A stretch of 64,000 nucleotides of DNA from Rossellomorea marisflavi (lineage in GTDB: Bacteria; Bacillota; Bacilli; Bacillales; Bacillaceae_B), in the NCBI RefSeq assembly GCF_022170785.1, contig NZ_CP081870.1:1848001-1912000 (forward strand), written 5' to 3'. The notes beneath the pieces were generated by a model. It did not search any database, was not told the origin of the DNA, and saw only the letters and a program-made list of their open reading frames with translations. Positions 18,356 to 28,547 of this stretch are shown here, piece after piece (positions within the stretch are counted from its first letter, which is position 1; the number at the start of each line of letters is the position of its first letter). The position numbers and the translations under genes were made by a program.

Positions 18356-18589
18356 ATGGCAGAAGTACTAGATCGCGTAACAAAGATCATCGTTGATCGT
18401 CTAGGTGTAGATGAATCACAAGTGAACCTTGAAGCTTCTTTCAAAGAAGATCTTGGAGCTGACTCCCTTGACGTAGTTGAGCTTGTTATGGAGCTTGAGG
18501 ATGAGTTTGACATGGAAATCTCTGATGATGATGCTGAAAAAATCGGCACAGTCGGTGATGCTGTGAACTACATAAAAGCAAACACATAA
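18356..18589 (+). CDS. acpP: Acyl carrier protein
   Basis: Carries acyl chains on a 4'-phosphopantetheine arm. The 77-residue acidic protein has the attachment Ser37 in GADSLD. GGGGAGGTGA precedes ATG 18356. A terminator lies 67 bases after the stop. Confidence 0.98.
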   Translation: MAEVLDRVTKIIVDRLGVDESQVNLEASFKEDLGADSLDVVELVMELEDEFDMEISDDDAEKIGTVGDAVNYIKANT

Positions 18590-18656
18590 TTTTGGGGTCG
18601 ACCAAGATGGTTTGCTTTCATGTGAACTTCATAAATCTTTGGTACAAGACACAATG

Positions 18657-18690
18657 ACTTGGTAGAAGCTACTTTCTACCAAGTTTCTTT
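18657..18690 (+). terminator. Intrinsic terminator after acpP
   Basis: 11-bp arms ACTTGGTAGAA/TTCTACCAAGT with a 6-base loop, followed by TTCTTT. Ends the fapR-to-acpP transcripts. Confidence 0.82.
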
Positions 18691-18792
18691 ATGTCCGGCA
18701 ATCCCGTAAAATTAACTTTTGCGAAAATGTTTTTTTTAGCATAAACTTGATTAGTATATAGTGAGAACATTTATAGCAAGGTGGAGTGCCTC

Positions 18793-19536
18793 ATGCGCAA
18801 ACAAAGCAGAAATAAAGGATTAGCAAACAAATATGATGGAAAGTTCAAAGCCTTTCAGGATGAACTCCAAATCCATTTCTCAGATGAAAAATTATTAAAG
18901 CAAGCGTTCACTCATTCATCTTATGTGAATGAGCATCGCCGGAAGCCTTATGAAGACAACGAACGCCTCGAGTTCCTTGGGGATGCGGTACTGGAATTGA
19001 CCGTATCACAATTCCTTTTCAAAAAATATCCCATGATGAGTGAAGGGGAACTGACAAAGCTCAGGGCGGCGATCGTATGCGAACCGTCCCTGGTGAAGTT
19101 CTCCAGGGAAATGAATTTTGGGGAATTGATCCTTCTCGGAAAAGGGGAAGAAATGACCGGTGGAAGGGAGCGTCCCGCTCTCCTCGCAGATGTATTCGAA
19201 GCCTTCATCGGGGCTCTATACCTCGATCAGGGACTCGAAACGGTTGTCTCGATTCTTGAAAAGGTGGTTTATCCGAAGATCAATGCCGGTGCTTTTTCTC
19301 ATGTGATGGATTACAAAAGTCAACTGCAGGAACTTGTACAGAGAGGAAGCGCGGGTACGATCATGTACAGCATCCTCGATGAGAGCGGTCCTGCCCATAA
19401 CCGTGAGTTCATTTCACGAGTATGCTTGAACGGCGAGGAGCTCGGGGTCGGCAAAGGTCGATCGAAGAAAGAAGCAGAACAGAAAGCCGCCCAGAAGGCG
19501 CTCGAAAAGTTAAAACAAAAGCTTGATGTGAAATAG
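18793..19536 (+). CDS. rnc: Ribonuclease III
   Basis: Cuts double-stranded RNA in rRNA and scRNA maturation. The 247 residues have the RNase III signature [12 protein letters not shown] (about 56-67) and a second acidic site [14 protein letters not shown]-terminal dsRNA-binding domain follows (about 170-240). ATG 18793 sits 7 bases after AGGTGGA; the GTG at 18781 lies within that Shine-Dalgarno sequence. A possible promoter (TTGCGA, 17 bases, TAAACT) lies at about 18719-18747. Confidence 0.96.
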   Translation: MRKQSRNKGLANKYDGKFKAFQDELQIHFSDEKLLKQAFTHSSYVNEHRRKPYEDNERLEFLGDAVLELTVSQFLFKKYPMMSEGELTKLRAAIVCEPSLVKFSREMNFGELILLGKGEEMTGGRERPALLADVFEAFIGALYLDQGLETVVSILEKVVYPKINAGAFSHVMDYKSQLQELVQRGSAGTIMYSILDESGPAHNREFISRVCLNGEELGVGKGRSKKEAEQKAAQKALEKLKQKLDVK

Positions 19537-19547
19537 GGGGAAAGAAG

Positions 19548-22500
19548 ATGTTCCTCAAACAACTAGAAGTGATGGGGTTTAAATCATTCGCAGAAAAGAT
19601 TTCTGTGGAATTCGTACCTGGGGTGACGGCGGTAGTCGGGCCCAACGGAAGCGGCAAAAGCAATATCATCGATGCAGTCAGGTGGGTTCTTGGCGAGCAG
19701 TCGGCCAAAAGCCTCAGGGGCTCGAAGATGGAAGATGTCATCTTTGGAGGCAGTGATTCTAGGAAGGCTCTCAATATAGCAGAAGTCACCCTGGTGCTTG
19801 ACAATGAAGATGGGACCCTTCCGATCGATTACAGTGAAGTGAGTGTCACAAGACGGGTATACCGATCAGGGGACAGTGAATACCTATTGAACAGGCAGCC
19901 CTGCAGACTGAAAGATATCATTGAACTCTTCATGGATTCCGGACTCGGGAAGGAAGCGTTCTCCATCATCAGTCAGGGGAAGGTCGAGGAGATCCTGAAC
20001 AGTAAGCCTGAAGAGCGCCGGACGATCTTTGAGGAGGCGGCTGGTGTCCTGAAGTACAAAACCAGGAAGAAAAAAGCCGAGAATAAGCTGTTTGAAACCC
20101 AAGAAAACCTCAATCGTGTCAACGATATCCTCCACGAACTTGAAGGGCAGGTTGAACCCCTTAAAATCCAGGCCTCCATGGCGAAGGATTATTTGGAGAA
20201 GAAGGAAGAGCTCGAGACATTCGAGGTGTCCTTGACAGTCTATGATATTGAAGATCTACATAAGCAGTGGGAATCCCTGAGCGAAGAATTTGAAAGGCAC
20301 GGACGTGAAGAAGGCAATCTGTCGGCTGTGATTCACGGCAAGGAAGCGGACCTTTCAGGAGCAAGGGATAAAATTTCCGCCCTGGATGAATCGATCACCG
20401 GACTTCAGGAGGTGCTTCTGTCCACAAGTGAGGAGCTCGAAAAGCTTGAAGGCAGGAAGCAGGTCCTCGTTGAGAGGAAAAAGAACTCTTCCACGAATGA
20501 AACACAGCTCAAACAGTCCATCGTGGAGCTTGAAGACCAGATCCGGGAAATGAAACAAGAGAAAGAGCGTCTTGAAGAGGAAAGGGCCGGGCTTCAGCTG
20601 GAAGTCGACGAATCAAGGATAGCTCTAAAGGAGAAGCAGAATCAGCTCTCCCTCTTCAGTGAAAATATCGAGGACGTAATTGAATCCCACAAAAGTGATT
20701 ATATTGAAAAATTGAATCAACAGGCATCCGCCAAAAACGAGATTCAATATATCGAGCAGCAGCTCACCCAGCAATCGGGACGAAGCGGCCGTCTTGAAGC
20801 CGAAAACGAAAAATACATCACTCAGCGTGAAGAGCTATATCGCGATCATGAAAAGCTGAAAGCAGAACGCGAAAGCCATCAAATCGACATGGATCAGCAT
20901 ATCCAAGCGTACCGGGATGAGAAACGGAATCTAGAATCTGCCCAACTGAAGTATGAGAAACAGGAAAAAACGCTCTATCAAGCCTATCAATACCTGCAAC
21001 AGGCCAAGTCCCGAAAGGAAATGCTTGAGGAGATGGAAGACGATTACAGTGGTTTCTTCCAAGGGGTCAAAGAAGTCTTGAAGGCAAGGGACGGGATTCT
21101 GGATGGAATCGAAGGAGCCGTTGCAGAGCTTATTTCAGTACCGAAGAAATATGAGGCTGCCATGGAAACCGCCCTAAGCGCGTCCATGCAGCATATCGTT
21201 GTCGGAACCGAGCAGGACGGTCGCAAAGCCATCGCATATCTCAAGCAGAATCAATATGGAAGGGCTACTTTCCTGCCGATGAATATCATCAAAGGGAAAA
21301 CCCTTCAGGGGGCACAGCTCTCCATGCTGAAGGGCCACCCTTCCTTCGTTGGGATCGGAAGTGATCTCGTTCAGTACGATGGACGCTTCGAAAGGATCGT
21401 CTCCAATTTACTAGGTCATGTCATTATCACAGAGGACCTCAAGGGTGCCAATGAAATCGCAAAGCTCATCCAATATCGTTACCGGCTGGTGACCCTTGAT
21501 GGGGATGTCGTCAACCCGGGGGGATCCATGACGGGCGGTATGGTCAAGCAAAAGAAAAACTCGCTTCTATCACGGAAAACCGAGCTGGAAGACATGAAGG
21601 TGAAGCTCGAGAATATGGAAGAGCAGACCCGTACACTTCAGCAATCCGTCAAGGATTTGAAAGAAGAGACGGCGTACAGGTCGAAAAAGCTTGAAGAGCT
21701 CCGGGTCAAAGGAGAGAAATTGCGGCTTCAAGAACAGGATCTTCAATCCAGGCTCCGGGAGAACGAACTGAGCACGAAAAACCTCGATGAAAGATTGTCT
21801 CTATACGACATGGAAAAGCGTGATTTCAGTTCCATGAAGGAGCGACATCACGCACGGAAAGAAGAACTCGAGTCACTACTGGCACAAATCGGCGCAGACA
21901 TTGCAGCACTGGATGGGAAAATTGAAGAATTGACGCTGCAAAAAAACAGCGACCGTTCATCGAAGGACGTCCTGACAAATGCCATAAGCGACCTGAAAGC
22001 CCATCTCGCAGGTAAGAATCAGCAGCTTCTTAGTGTTGCGGACCGTCTTGGAAGGGTGGACTCAGCCGTTGTTGAGTCTGAGAAACGACTGTCTGCCCTC
22101 CTGGATGACCTCGAGTGGCTTCAGAGTCAGATGAAAGACAATTTCTCTGGAGAAGAGGATTTGACCGTCAAGGCAAAAGAATGTGCCACACAAAAACGGG
22201 AAACGTCTGAGCTTATCACGGCAAGAAGGGATGAACGATCCCGTTTGCAGCAACAGGCAGAACAGGAAGATGAGGAATTGTCAGAGCTGAAACGAAGGCA
22301 TAAAGGTCTCTTGAATGCCTTGAAGGATGAGGAAGTCAAGATCAACCGTCTCGATGTAGAGCTTGAGAATCGCTTGGAGCATTTACGTACAGAGTATATG
22401 CTATCGTTCGAAGCAGCCAAGGAGCATTACCCTCTGACCGTCGATATCGATGAAGCGAGGAAAAAAGTGAAACTGATCAAGCTTGCCCTGGAAGAATTGG

Positions 22501-23114
22501 GAACCGTCAACCTCGGGGCGATTGATGAGTATGACAGGGTGAAGGAACGATATGAATTCCTCCTTGATCAAAAAAATGATCTCACCGAGGCCAAGGATAC
22601 CCTCTATCAGGTAATCCATGAAATGGATGAAGAGATGGTGAAGCGGTTCGGGGAAACATTTGCGTCGATCCAAGCCCAATTCGGGCAGGTATTCAGGGAG
22701 TTGTTCGGCGGTGGCCGGGCAGAGCTGAAACTGACCGATCCGAAAGACCTTCTTCGGACCGGGGTGGATATCGTAGCCCAACCGCCCGGTAAAAAACTTC
22801 AGAACCTCGGATTGATGTCGGGTGGAGAACGTGCGCTCACGGCCATTGCCCTGCTGTTCTCCATACTGAAGGTAAGACCGGTGCCATTCTGCATCCTCGA
22901 TGAAGTGGAGGCTGCCCTCGATGAAGCCAATGTGCAGCGATTCAGCCAGTACCTGCGCAAGTTCAGTGATGACACCCAGTTCATCGTCATCACCCACCGC
23001 AAAGGGACAATGGAGGAAGCACATGTGCTATATGGTGTGACCATGCAAGAGTCAGGTGTTTCAAAACTTGTATCAGTAAGGCTTCAGGAAACACAAGAGC
23101 TATTGGAAGCATAA
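19548..23114 (+). CDS. smc: Chromosome segregation ATPase SMC
   Basis: ATPase of the SMC-ScpAB condensin that organises the chromosome from ParB-loaded origins. The 1188 residues have Walker A GPNGSGKSN (about 32-40), a coiled coil (about 165-500), a hinge (about 515-670, with the GGSMTGG motif) and the returning coil (about 675-1010). The C-terminal head carries signature LMSGGERALTA and Walker B PFCILDEVEAALDE. GGGGGAAAG precedes the ATG. The rnc-smc-ftsY order is conserved. Confidence 0.98.
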   Translation: MFLKQLEVMGFKSFAEKISVEFVPGVTAVVGPNGSGKSNIIDAVRWVLGEQSAKSLRGSKMEDVIFGGSDSRKALNIAEVTLVLDNEDGTLPIDYSEVSVTRRVYRSGDSEYLLNRQPCRLKDIIELFMDSGLGKEAFSIISQGKVEEILNSKPEERRTIFEEAAGVLKYKTRKKKAENKLFETQENLNRVNDILHELEGQVEPLKIQASMAKDYLEKKEELETFEVSLTVYDIEDLHKQWESLSEEFERHGREEGNLSAVIHGKEADLSGARDKISALDESITGLQEVLLSTSEELEKLEGRKQVLVERKKNSSTNETQLKQSIVELEDQIREMKQEKERLEEERAGLQLEVDESRIALKEKQNQLSLFSENIEDVIESHKSDYIEKLNQQASAKNEIQYIEQQLTQQSGRSGRLEAENEKYITQREELYRDHEKLKAERESHQIDMDQHIQAYRDEKRNLESAQLKYEKQEKTLYQAYQYLQQAKSRKEMLEEMEDDYSGFFQGVKEVLKARDGILDGIEGAVAELISVPKKYEAAMETALSASMQHIVVGTEQDGRKAIAYLKQNQYGRATFLPMNIIKGKTLQGAQLSMLKGHPSFVGIGSDLVQYDGRFERIVSNLLGHVIITEDLKGANEIAKLIQYRYRLVTLDGDVVNPGGSMTGGMVKQKKNSLLSRKTELEDMKVKLENMEEQTRTLQQSVKDLKEETAYRSKKLEELRVKGEKLRLQEQDLQSRLRENELSTKNLDERLSLYDMEKRDFSSMKERHHARKEELESLLAQIGADIAALDGKIEELTLQKNSDRSSKDVLTNAISDLKAHLAGKNQQLLSVADRLGRVDSAVVESEKRLSALLDDLEWLQSQMKDNFSGEEDLTVKAKECATQKRETSELITARRDERSRLQQQAEQEDEELSELKRRHKGLLNALKDEEVKINRLDVELENRLEHLRTEYMLSFEAAKEHYPLTVDIDEARKKVKLIKLALEELGTVNLGAIDEYDRVKERYEFLLDQKNDLTEAKDTLYQVIHEMDEEMVKRFGETFASIQAQFGQVFRELFGGGRAELKLTDPKDLLRTGVDIVAQPPGKKLQNLGLMSGGERALTAIALLFSILKVRPVPFCILDEVEAALDEANVQRFSQYLRKFSDDTQFIVITHRKGTMEEAHVLYGVTMQESGVSKLVSVRLQETQELLEA

Positions 23115-23171
23115 AGGCCGCGGCAAACAGGCCGGAAAGTATGAATATTCAAAGAATGGGGTAGATGGATT

Positions 23172-24161
23172 GTGAGTTTCTTCAAAAAGCTGAAAGACAA
23201 ATTCACACAATCAAGCGACAGTGTGACGGGGAAGTTTAAAGACGGGCTGAGCAAAACCCGGAGCAACTTCACTACAAAGGTGAATGACCTGGTCGCAAGA
23301 TACCGTAAGATCGATGAGGAGTTCTTTGAAGAACTCGAAGAAATCCTCATCGGTGCGGACGTCGGGTTTGATACGGTCATGGAGCTCATCGATGAACTGA
23401 AGCTCGAAGTCAAGAGGAGGAATATCTCCGATCCTGTTGAAGTCCAGTCCGTCATTTCTGAGAAACTGGTTGATATCTATCAGGGGGATGCCGAGGTATC
23501 GAGTGAGCTGAATATCCAGGAGGGTGAACTGACCGTCCTTCTTTTCGTCGGGGTAAACGGCGTGGGGAAAACGACGACGATCGGCAAGATGGCCCATATG
23601 CTCAAGAGTGAAGGGAAGAATGTCATCCTTGCAGCAGGAGATACGTTCAGGGCCGGTGCCATCGAACAGCTTGAAGTGTGGGGTGAGCGGGTCGGTGTGC
23701 CTGTCATCAAACAGGGGGCGGGAAGTGATCCCGCAGCGGTCATGTATGATGCCGTACAATCGGCCAAGGCGAAGAAGGCCGACATCCTCATCTGCGATAC
23801 GGCAGGTCGACTGCAGAATAAGGTCAATCTGATGAAGGAACTCGAGAAAGTCAAGCGCGTCATCGAGCGTGAAGTTCCGGGAGCCCCGCATGAGGTCCTG
23901 CTAGTATTGGATGCGACGACGGGTCAAAATGCCATGGTGCAGGCGAAAACGTTCAAAGAAGCCACGGATGTGTCGGGAATCGTCCTTACGAAGCTCGATG
24001 GGACAGCCAAAGGCGGGATCGTCCTTGCGATCCGCAACGAACTTGATATTCCCGTGAAATTTGTCGGTCTCGGAGAACAGATGGACGATCTGCAGCCATT
24101 CGATGCCGAAAAATATGTGTACGGCTTGTTTTCAAATGAAGTAGACAATAACGAAGAATAA
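23172..24161 (+). CDS. ftsY: Signal recognition particle receptor FtsY
   Basis: SRP receptor GTPase that docks ribosome-SRP complexes at the membrane. The 329 residues lack a long acidic A domain, as in B. subtilis. The NG domain shows GVNGVGKTTTIGK (about 127-139), DTFRAGAIEQL, DTAGR and TKLDGTAKGG. Start codon is GTG 23172 and the ribosome-binding site is weak. Confidence 0.97.
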   Translation: MSFFKKLKDKFTQSSDSVTGKFKDGLSKTRSNFTTKVNDLVARYRKIDEEFFEELEEILIGADVGFDTVMELIDELKLEVKRRNISDPVEVQSVISEKLVDIYQGDAEVSSELNIQEGELTVLLFVGVNGVGKTTTIGKMAHMLKSEGKNVILAAGDTFRAGAIEQLEVWGERVGVPVIKQGAGSDPAAVMYDAVQSAKAKKADILICDTAGRLQNKVNLMKELEKVKRVIEREVPGAPHEVLLVLDATTGQNAMVQAKTFKEATDVSGIVLTKLDGTAKGGIVLAIRNELDIPVKFVGLGEQMDDLQPFDAEKYVYGLFSNEVDNNEE

Positions 24162-24164
24162 GGG

Positions 24165-24196
24165 AAAGTCCGGTCGATGAATCGACCGGACTTTTT
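24165..24196 (+). terminator. Intrinsic terminator after ftsY
   Basis: 13-bp arms AAAGTCCGGTCGA/TCGACCGGACTTT, loop TGAA, then a T-run. Separates rnc-smc-ftsY from ylxM-ffh. Confidence 0.94.
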
Positions 24197-24230
24197 ATCT
24201 CTAAAAGTGAAAGTTTTTCATGGGGCAACC

Positions 24231-24259
24231 TTGACAAAGTCGCTTGAAATCTGTATTCT
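24231..24259 (+). promoter_or_regulatory. SigA promoter of ylxM-ffh
   Basis: Perfect -35 TTGACA (24231-24236), 17-base spacer and TATTCT (24254-24259). The ylxM start is about 40 bases downstream. One of the best consensus promoters in the window. Confidence 0.88.
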
Positions 24260-24299
24260 TCATATGTAAAGGTTTTTCACTTAACAAGGAGGGATGACC

Positions 24300-24632
24300 A
24301 TGCTGGAGAAAACGACCAGGATGAACTATCTCTACGATTTCTACCAGTCACTACTGACTCCCAAGCAACGGAGTTACATGTCCCTTTACTACCTCGATGA
24401 TTTCTCCCTTGGAGAGATTGCAGAAGAGTACAGCGTAAGCCGTCAGGCGGTCTATGATAATATCAAGCGTACTGAGGCCATGCTGGAAGAGTATGAAGAG
24501 AAACTTTTATTATTCAACAAGTTCCAAGAGCGGAATCTCATCCTGAATCGGTTGAGAAAAAGCCTTGAAGAGTCGGATATCGATTCTGCGGACTGTTTAA
24601 AACTGATTGACGACCTTGAAATTTTGGATTAG
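24300..24632 (+). CDS. ylxM: YlxM family putative DNA-binding protein, SRP-associated
   Basis: Small HTH protein of the UPF0122 family encoded with ffh in many Firmicutes and linked to SRP function; exact role unresolved. The 110 residues have a sigma-70 region 4-like HTH (about 30-62, [20 protein letters not shown]) and a C-terminal coiled coil. AAGGAGG is 6 bases upstream of ATG 24300; ATG 24294 abuts it and is unlikely. ffh begins 12 bases after the stop. Confidence 0.92.
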   Translation: MLEKTTRMNYLYDFYQSLLTPKQRSYMSLYYLDDFSLGEIAEEYSVSRQAVYDNIKRTEAMLEEYEEKLLLFNKFQERNLILNRLRKSLEESDIDSADCLKLIDDLEILD

Positions 24633-24644
24633 GAGGCGGCATGA

Positions 24645-25988
24645 ATGGCATTTGAAGGATTAGCCGACCGACTGCAAGGCACAATACAGAAAATCCGCGG
24701 TAAGGGGAAGATCTCCGAAGCGGATGTTAAAGAAATGATGCGTGAGGTCCGTCTCGCCCTTTTGGAAGCAGACGTTAACTTTAAAGTGGTCAAGCAATTT
24801 GTCAAAAAAGTAAGCGAACGGGCTGTCGGGCAGGAAGTCATGAAGAGTCTTACACCCGGCCAGCAGGTCATCAAGGTGGTCAAGGAAGAACTGACCGAAC
24901 TGATGGGCGGCGAACAGAGTCAGATTGCTGTCTCCAAACGCCCTCCGACCGTCATCATGATGGTGGGACTACAGGGTGCCGGTAAGACGACGACCACCGG
25001 GAAGCTTGCGAACCTGCTTCGTAAGAAACACAATCGAAAACCTCTTCTTGTCGCGGCTGATATTTACCGTCCCGCTGCCATCAAGCAGCTTGAAACCGTC
25101 GGTAAACAGCTTGACCTGCCGGTATTCTCACTGGGAGATCAGGTCAGCCCCGTCGAAATTGCCAAGCAGGCAATCGAAAAGGCGAAAGAAGAACACCATG
25201 ATTATGTGCTGATCGATACGGCCGGCCGTCTTCACATCGATGAAAACCTCATGGGGGAGCTCAAGGATATCAAAGAGCTGTCAAACCCGGATGAAATCTT
25301 CCTCGTTGTCGATGCCATGACCGGTCAGGATGCCGTCAACGTAGCTGAAAGCTTCAATGAAGCCCTTGGCATCAGCGGGGTGGTCCTGACGAAGCTGGAT
25401 GGTGATACCCGTGGTGGAGCAGCCCTTTCGATTCGTTCCGTCACGGAAAAGCCGATCAAATTCGTCGGTATGGGTGAAAAGATGGATGCCCTCGAGGCGT
25501 TCCATCCTGAGCGCATGGCGTCAAGGATCCTCGGGATGGGTGACGTCCTATCCCTGATCGAGAAGGCACAAGCCAACGTCGATGAAGAGAAGGCGAAGGA
25601 ACTGGAGCAAAAGATACGTACCATGTCCTTTACGTTCGATGACTTCCTCGAGCAGCTCGGACAGGTGAAGCAGATGGGGCCATTGGATGAACTCCTGAAG
25701 ATGATGCCCGGCGCCAACAAGATGAAAGGGCTCGATAAGCTTCAGGTGGATGACAAACAGATCGTCCATGTGGAAGCAATCATCCAGTCCATGAGCAAGA
25801 AAGAAAAAACCAATCCTGAAGTCATCAATGCGAGCAGGCGCAAACGGATTGCGAAAGGAAGCGGGACATCCATCCAGGAGGTCAATCGCTTGCTGAAGCA
25901 ATTTGAAGACATGAAAAAAATGATGAAACAAATGAGCGGTATGCAGGGTAAAGGCAAGAAAAAGGGAATGAAATTCCCGTTCATGTAA
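24645..25988 (+). CDS. ffh: Signal recognition particle protein Ffh
   Basis: GTPase subunit of SRP; binds signal sequences and scRNA. The 447 residues have the NG domain with GLQGAGKTTT (about 107-116), DIYRPAAIKQL, DTAGR and TKLDGDTRGG. The methionine-rich M domain follows (about 300-447), ending in a basic Met-rich tail. Nearly collinear with B. subtilis Ffh. Confidence 0.98.
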   Translation: MAFEGLADRLQGTIQKIRGKGKISEADVKEMMREVRLALLEADVNFKVVKQFVKKVSERAVGQEVMKSLTPGQQVIKVVKEELTELMGGEQSQIAVSKRPPTVIMMVGLQGAGKTTTTGKLANLLRKKHNRKPLLVAADIYRPAAIKQLETVGKQLDLPVFSLGDQVSPVEIAKQAIEKAKEEHHDYVLIDTAGRLHIDENLMGELKDIKELSNPDEIFLVVDAMTGQDAVNVAESFNEALGISGVVLTKLDGDTRGGAALSIRSVTEKPIKFVGMGEKMDALEAFHPERMASRILGMGDVLSLIEKAQANVDEEKAKELEQKIRTMSFTFDDFLEQLGQVKQMGPLDELLKMMPGANKMKGLDKLQVDDKQIVHVEAIIQSMSKKEKTNPEVINASRRKRIAKGSGTSIQEVNRLLKQFEDMKKMMKQMSGMQGKGKKKGMKFPFM

Positions 25989-26039
25989 CCGATCTTAGCA
26001 CTTTTTTTGAAGAAAAAAAGAACTGTTAAGAAAAAACCC

Positions 26040-26379
<340 letters not shown>

Positions 26380-26391
26380 TCGACTGATTTG

Positions 26392-26625
26392 ATGAAAGAT
26401 CTTATTCTGACGATTGTGAAACCCCTGGTCGACCATCCTGACGCTGTCTCGATCGAGACGGAGGAAGGACCTAATGGAATGACATACAAACTTTCGGTAC
26501 ATCCGGAGGATATGGGTAAAGTCATCGGCAAGCAAGGGCGCGTAGCAAAATCGATTCGAACTGTGGTATACGCTGCAGCAGGATCTTCACAACAGAAGAA
26601 AATCTTCCTGGAGATTGTGGAATGA
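26392..26625 (+). CDS. khpA: KH-domain RNA-binding protein KhpA (YlqC)
   Basis: Small KH protein that partners KhpB in other Firmicutes and binds many RNAs. The 77 residues contain the KH loop GKVIGKQGRVAKSIR (about 42-56). It starts 12 bases after rpsP. No clear Shine-Dalgarno sequence precedes ATG 26392 (or TTG 26389), so translation is probably coupled to rpsP. Confidence 0.92.
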   Translation: MKDLILTIVKPLVDHPDAVSIETEEGPNGMTYKLSVHPEDMGKVIGKQGRVAKSIRTVVYAAAGSSQQKKIFLEIVE

Positions 26626-26657
26626 CCCGGTCATGATCGGGTCCCGCTTCCGGGAAC

Positions 26658-26714
26658 AAAGGACTGACCAGCGAAGGAGTGAAAGCTTGCCCCTACTTTG
26701 TCAGTCCTTTTTTT
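26658..26714 (+). terminator. Long-loop terminator-like hairpin between khpA and ylqD
   Basis: Perfect 11-bp arms AAAGGACTGAC/GTCAGTCCTTT enclose a 31-base loop and are followed by a T-run. A second small stem GACCCG/CGGGTC lies upstream (about 26623-26642). It may reduce transcription of ylqD-rimM-trmD relative to rpsP. Confidence 0.65.
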
Positions 26715-26769
26715 ATCATTCGCCGATGTTCTTGGTGATGCGGCGGAATCAATGAGGAGGAGTGGCCGA

Positions 26770-27153
26770 TTGGATATCATACATAAGGTGACGGTTAAAC
26801 AAATCCTGACTGAAACAAGCAAGGGGCGTCTTGTGACGCGCTATCAAGAACAGGCAGCGCAACTAGCGAAAGAATGCGATCAGCTGAGGTTCGAGATGAA
26901 AAAGATCGAACGGGCAAAGAAGTATCCGTCAGAAAAGCTCAGGCAGCATTTCGATAAAGAGTTGGATGAGCGAGCCGAGAAGATCAAGCTGCTTGAATTC
27001 CAGCTCGATCAGCTGGACCTCCTGCCCCTCGGGAGTGAACTGAAAGAGAAGGAAGTTCAGGGTATATCGAGGGTGCAGGTGGGTGACAATTGGAATGACG
27101 AGATTCAAAGGACGATCATCATTGAAGATGGGATTATCAAAGAAATACGCTGA
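26770..27153 (+). CDS. ylqD: YlqD family protein
   Basis: Conserved Bacillaceae protein of unknown function. The 127 residues are mostly coiled coil (about 15-80) with a beta-rich end (GDNWNDEIQRTIIIEDGIIKEI). Start TTG 26770 is supported by GAGGAGGAG 7 bases upstream; the earlier ATG at 26752 begins before that Shine-Dalgarno sequence. Length then equals that of B. subtilis YlqD. Genetic context suggests a link to ribosome maturation, but this is inference. Confidence 0.85.
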   Translation: MDIIHKVTVKQILTETSKGRLVTRYQEQAAQLAKECDQLRFEMKKIERAKKYPSEKLRQHFDKELDERAEKIKLLEFQLDQLDLLPLGSELKEKEVQGISRVQVGDNWNDEIQRTIIIEDGIIKEIR

Positions 27154-27172
27154 ATGCAAGAGGTGAATGGAT

Positions 27173-27688
27173 ATGGAAAAATGGTTCAATGTCGGCAAGA
27201 TTGTAAATACTCACGGGATAAAAGGGGAGCTTAAAGTCCTCTCCATGACCGATTTTCCTGAAGAGCGGTACCAAAAGGGAAATGAACTGACCCTCTTCAT
27301 CGAAGGAAAGGAACCGAAATCACTGACGATCGCTTCTTACCGTAAACACAAGAATTTCGACTTGTTGATGTTTGAAGGCTACAGCGATATCAATGAAGTG
27401 GAAGGGTTCAAGCAAGGGATCTTGAAAGTCGATGAAAGTCAGCTTCAAGACCTTGATGAAGGAGAGTTCTATTTCCATGAAATCATTGGCTGTGTGGTCA
27501 GGACGACGTCTGGCGAAGAGCTCGGTGTCGTAAAGGAAATCCTCAGCCCGGGTGCAAACGATGTTTGGGTGGTCAAAGCCCCCCGGGGGAAAGAGCATCT
27601 CATCCCTTATATCGAGGATATCGTAAAAAAGGTCGATATTGCTCAAAAGGAGATCATCATTGAACCGATGGAAGGGCTTCTGTCATGA
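27173..27688 (+). CDS. rimM: Ribosome maturation factor RimM
   Basis: Binds S19 and aids 30S head assembly. The 171 residues have the N-terminal RimM barrel ([17 protein letters not shown]) and a C-terminal PRC-like barrel (from about 95, [10 protein letters not shown]). ATG 27173 is 7 bases after GAGGTG; ATG 27167 is too close. ATGA overlap with trmD. Confidence 0.95.
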   Translation: MEKWFNVGKIVNTHGIKGELKVLSMTDFPEERYQKGNELTLFIEGKEPKSLTIASYRKHKNFDLLMFEGYSDINEVEGFKQGILKVDESQLQDLDEGEFYFHEIIGCVVRTTSGEELGVVKEILSPGANDVWVVKAPRGKEHLIPYIEDIVKKVDIAQKEIIIEPMEGLLS

Positions 27689-28416
27689 TGAAGATCGATG
27701 TATTGTCCCTTTTCCCTGCCATGTTCGAAGGGGTATTCGGAGAATCAATTCTGAAGAAAGCAGCTGAAAAGGAAGCTGTGAACTATCAGGTCGTCAATTT
27801 CCGGGAATTCTCGGACAACAAGCATAAGCAGGTAGATGATTATCCATACGGTGGTGGAGCAGGAATGGTCCTCAAGCCGCAGCCTGTCTTCGATGCCGTT
27901 GATTCCCTGAAGGGGGATGCTAAACCTCGTGTGATCCTCATGTGCCCTCAGGGTGAGCGATATACCCAGGCTAAGGCCGAGGAGCTTGCAAAGGAAGAGC
28001 ATCTCATCTTCATCTGCGGCCACTATGAAGGGTACGATGAACGCATCAGGGAGCATGTGGTGACGGATGAGATATCCATCGGCGATTATGTCCTGACCGG
28101 GGGCGAATTGGGGGCCATGGTGGTCATCGATTCTGTGGTGAGGCTGATCCCGGGGGTACTCGGGAATGAAGATTCACCTGTCCTTGATTCCTTCTCTTCG
28201 GGTCTACTCGAGCATCCGCATTATACGAGACCCTCTGACTTCAGGGGGATGGAAGTCCCGCAGCCGCTGTTATCCGGCAATCATAAGCTGATTGAAGAAT
28301 GGCGGGAGAAGGAAAGCTTCCGAAGGACCCTTGAGAGGCGTCCGGATCTACTTGAAAACTATCCTCTGACTGAAAAGCAGGCAGCCTTGGTGGAAGAGTT
28401 GAAAAAGTCGAAGTGA
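27685..28416 (+). CDS. trmD: tRNA (guanine37-N1)-methyltransferase TrmD
   Basis: SPOUT enzyme making m1G37, which prevents +1 frameshifts. The 243 residues have [14 protein letters not shown] (about 53-66), the trefoil-knot motifs HYEGYDERI and [11 protein letters not shown], and LEHPHYTRP. Two ATGs (27685, 27688) are possible. Overlaps rimM by 4 bases. Confidence 0.97.
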   Translation: MMKIDVLSLFPAMFEGVFGESILKKAAEKEAVNYQVVNFREFSDNKHKQVDDYPYGGGAGMVLKPQPVFDAVDSLKGDAKPRVILMCPQGERYTQAKAEELAKEEHLIFICGHYEGYDERIREHVVTDEISIGDYVLTGGELGAMVVIDSVVRLIPGVLGNEDSPVLDSFSSGLLEHPHYTRPSDFRGMEVPQPLLSGNHKLIEEWREKESFRRTLERRPDLLENYPLTEKQAALVEELKKSK

Positions 28417-28420
28417 CCTA

Positions 28421-28449
28421 TTGCAACGCCCATTGGTTTATGCTATTAT
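28421..28449 (+). promoter_or_regulatory. Promoter of rplS
   Basis: TTGCAA (28421-28426), 17-base spacer, TATTAT (28444-28449). It starts the leader that precedes rplS. Confidence 0.8.
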
Positions 28450-28455
28450 ATTCTT

Positions 28456-28540
28456 TGTGGCTTGAGCGAAAGCTTGACCACTGATCCCGATGTTCCGCTG
28501 CAATACATCGCTTTTGTATGAGCATCTGTTGGAAGGAGTT
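28456..28540 (+). ncRNA. L19 (rplS) mRNA leader
   Basis: Between promoter and gene lie about 90 bases with a clear fold: GTGG/CCAC closing a stem that contains GCTT...AAGC, then GATG/CATC enclosing ATACA/TGTAT. The position and layout fit the Rfam L19 leader described in Bacillales. It is thought to be an autoregulatory site for L19; the ligand is not proven by the sequence. Confidence 0.7.
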
Positions 28541-28547
28541 GAATAAG

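Noticed and set aside
25996-26022. A/T-rich stem CTTTTTTT-GAAG-AAAAAAAG after ffh
   Set aside because: No GC pairs in the core and no 3' T-run; unlikely to be a terminator.
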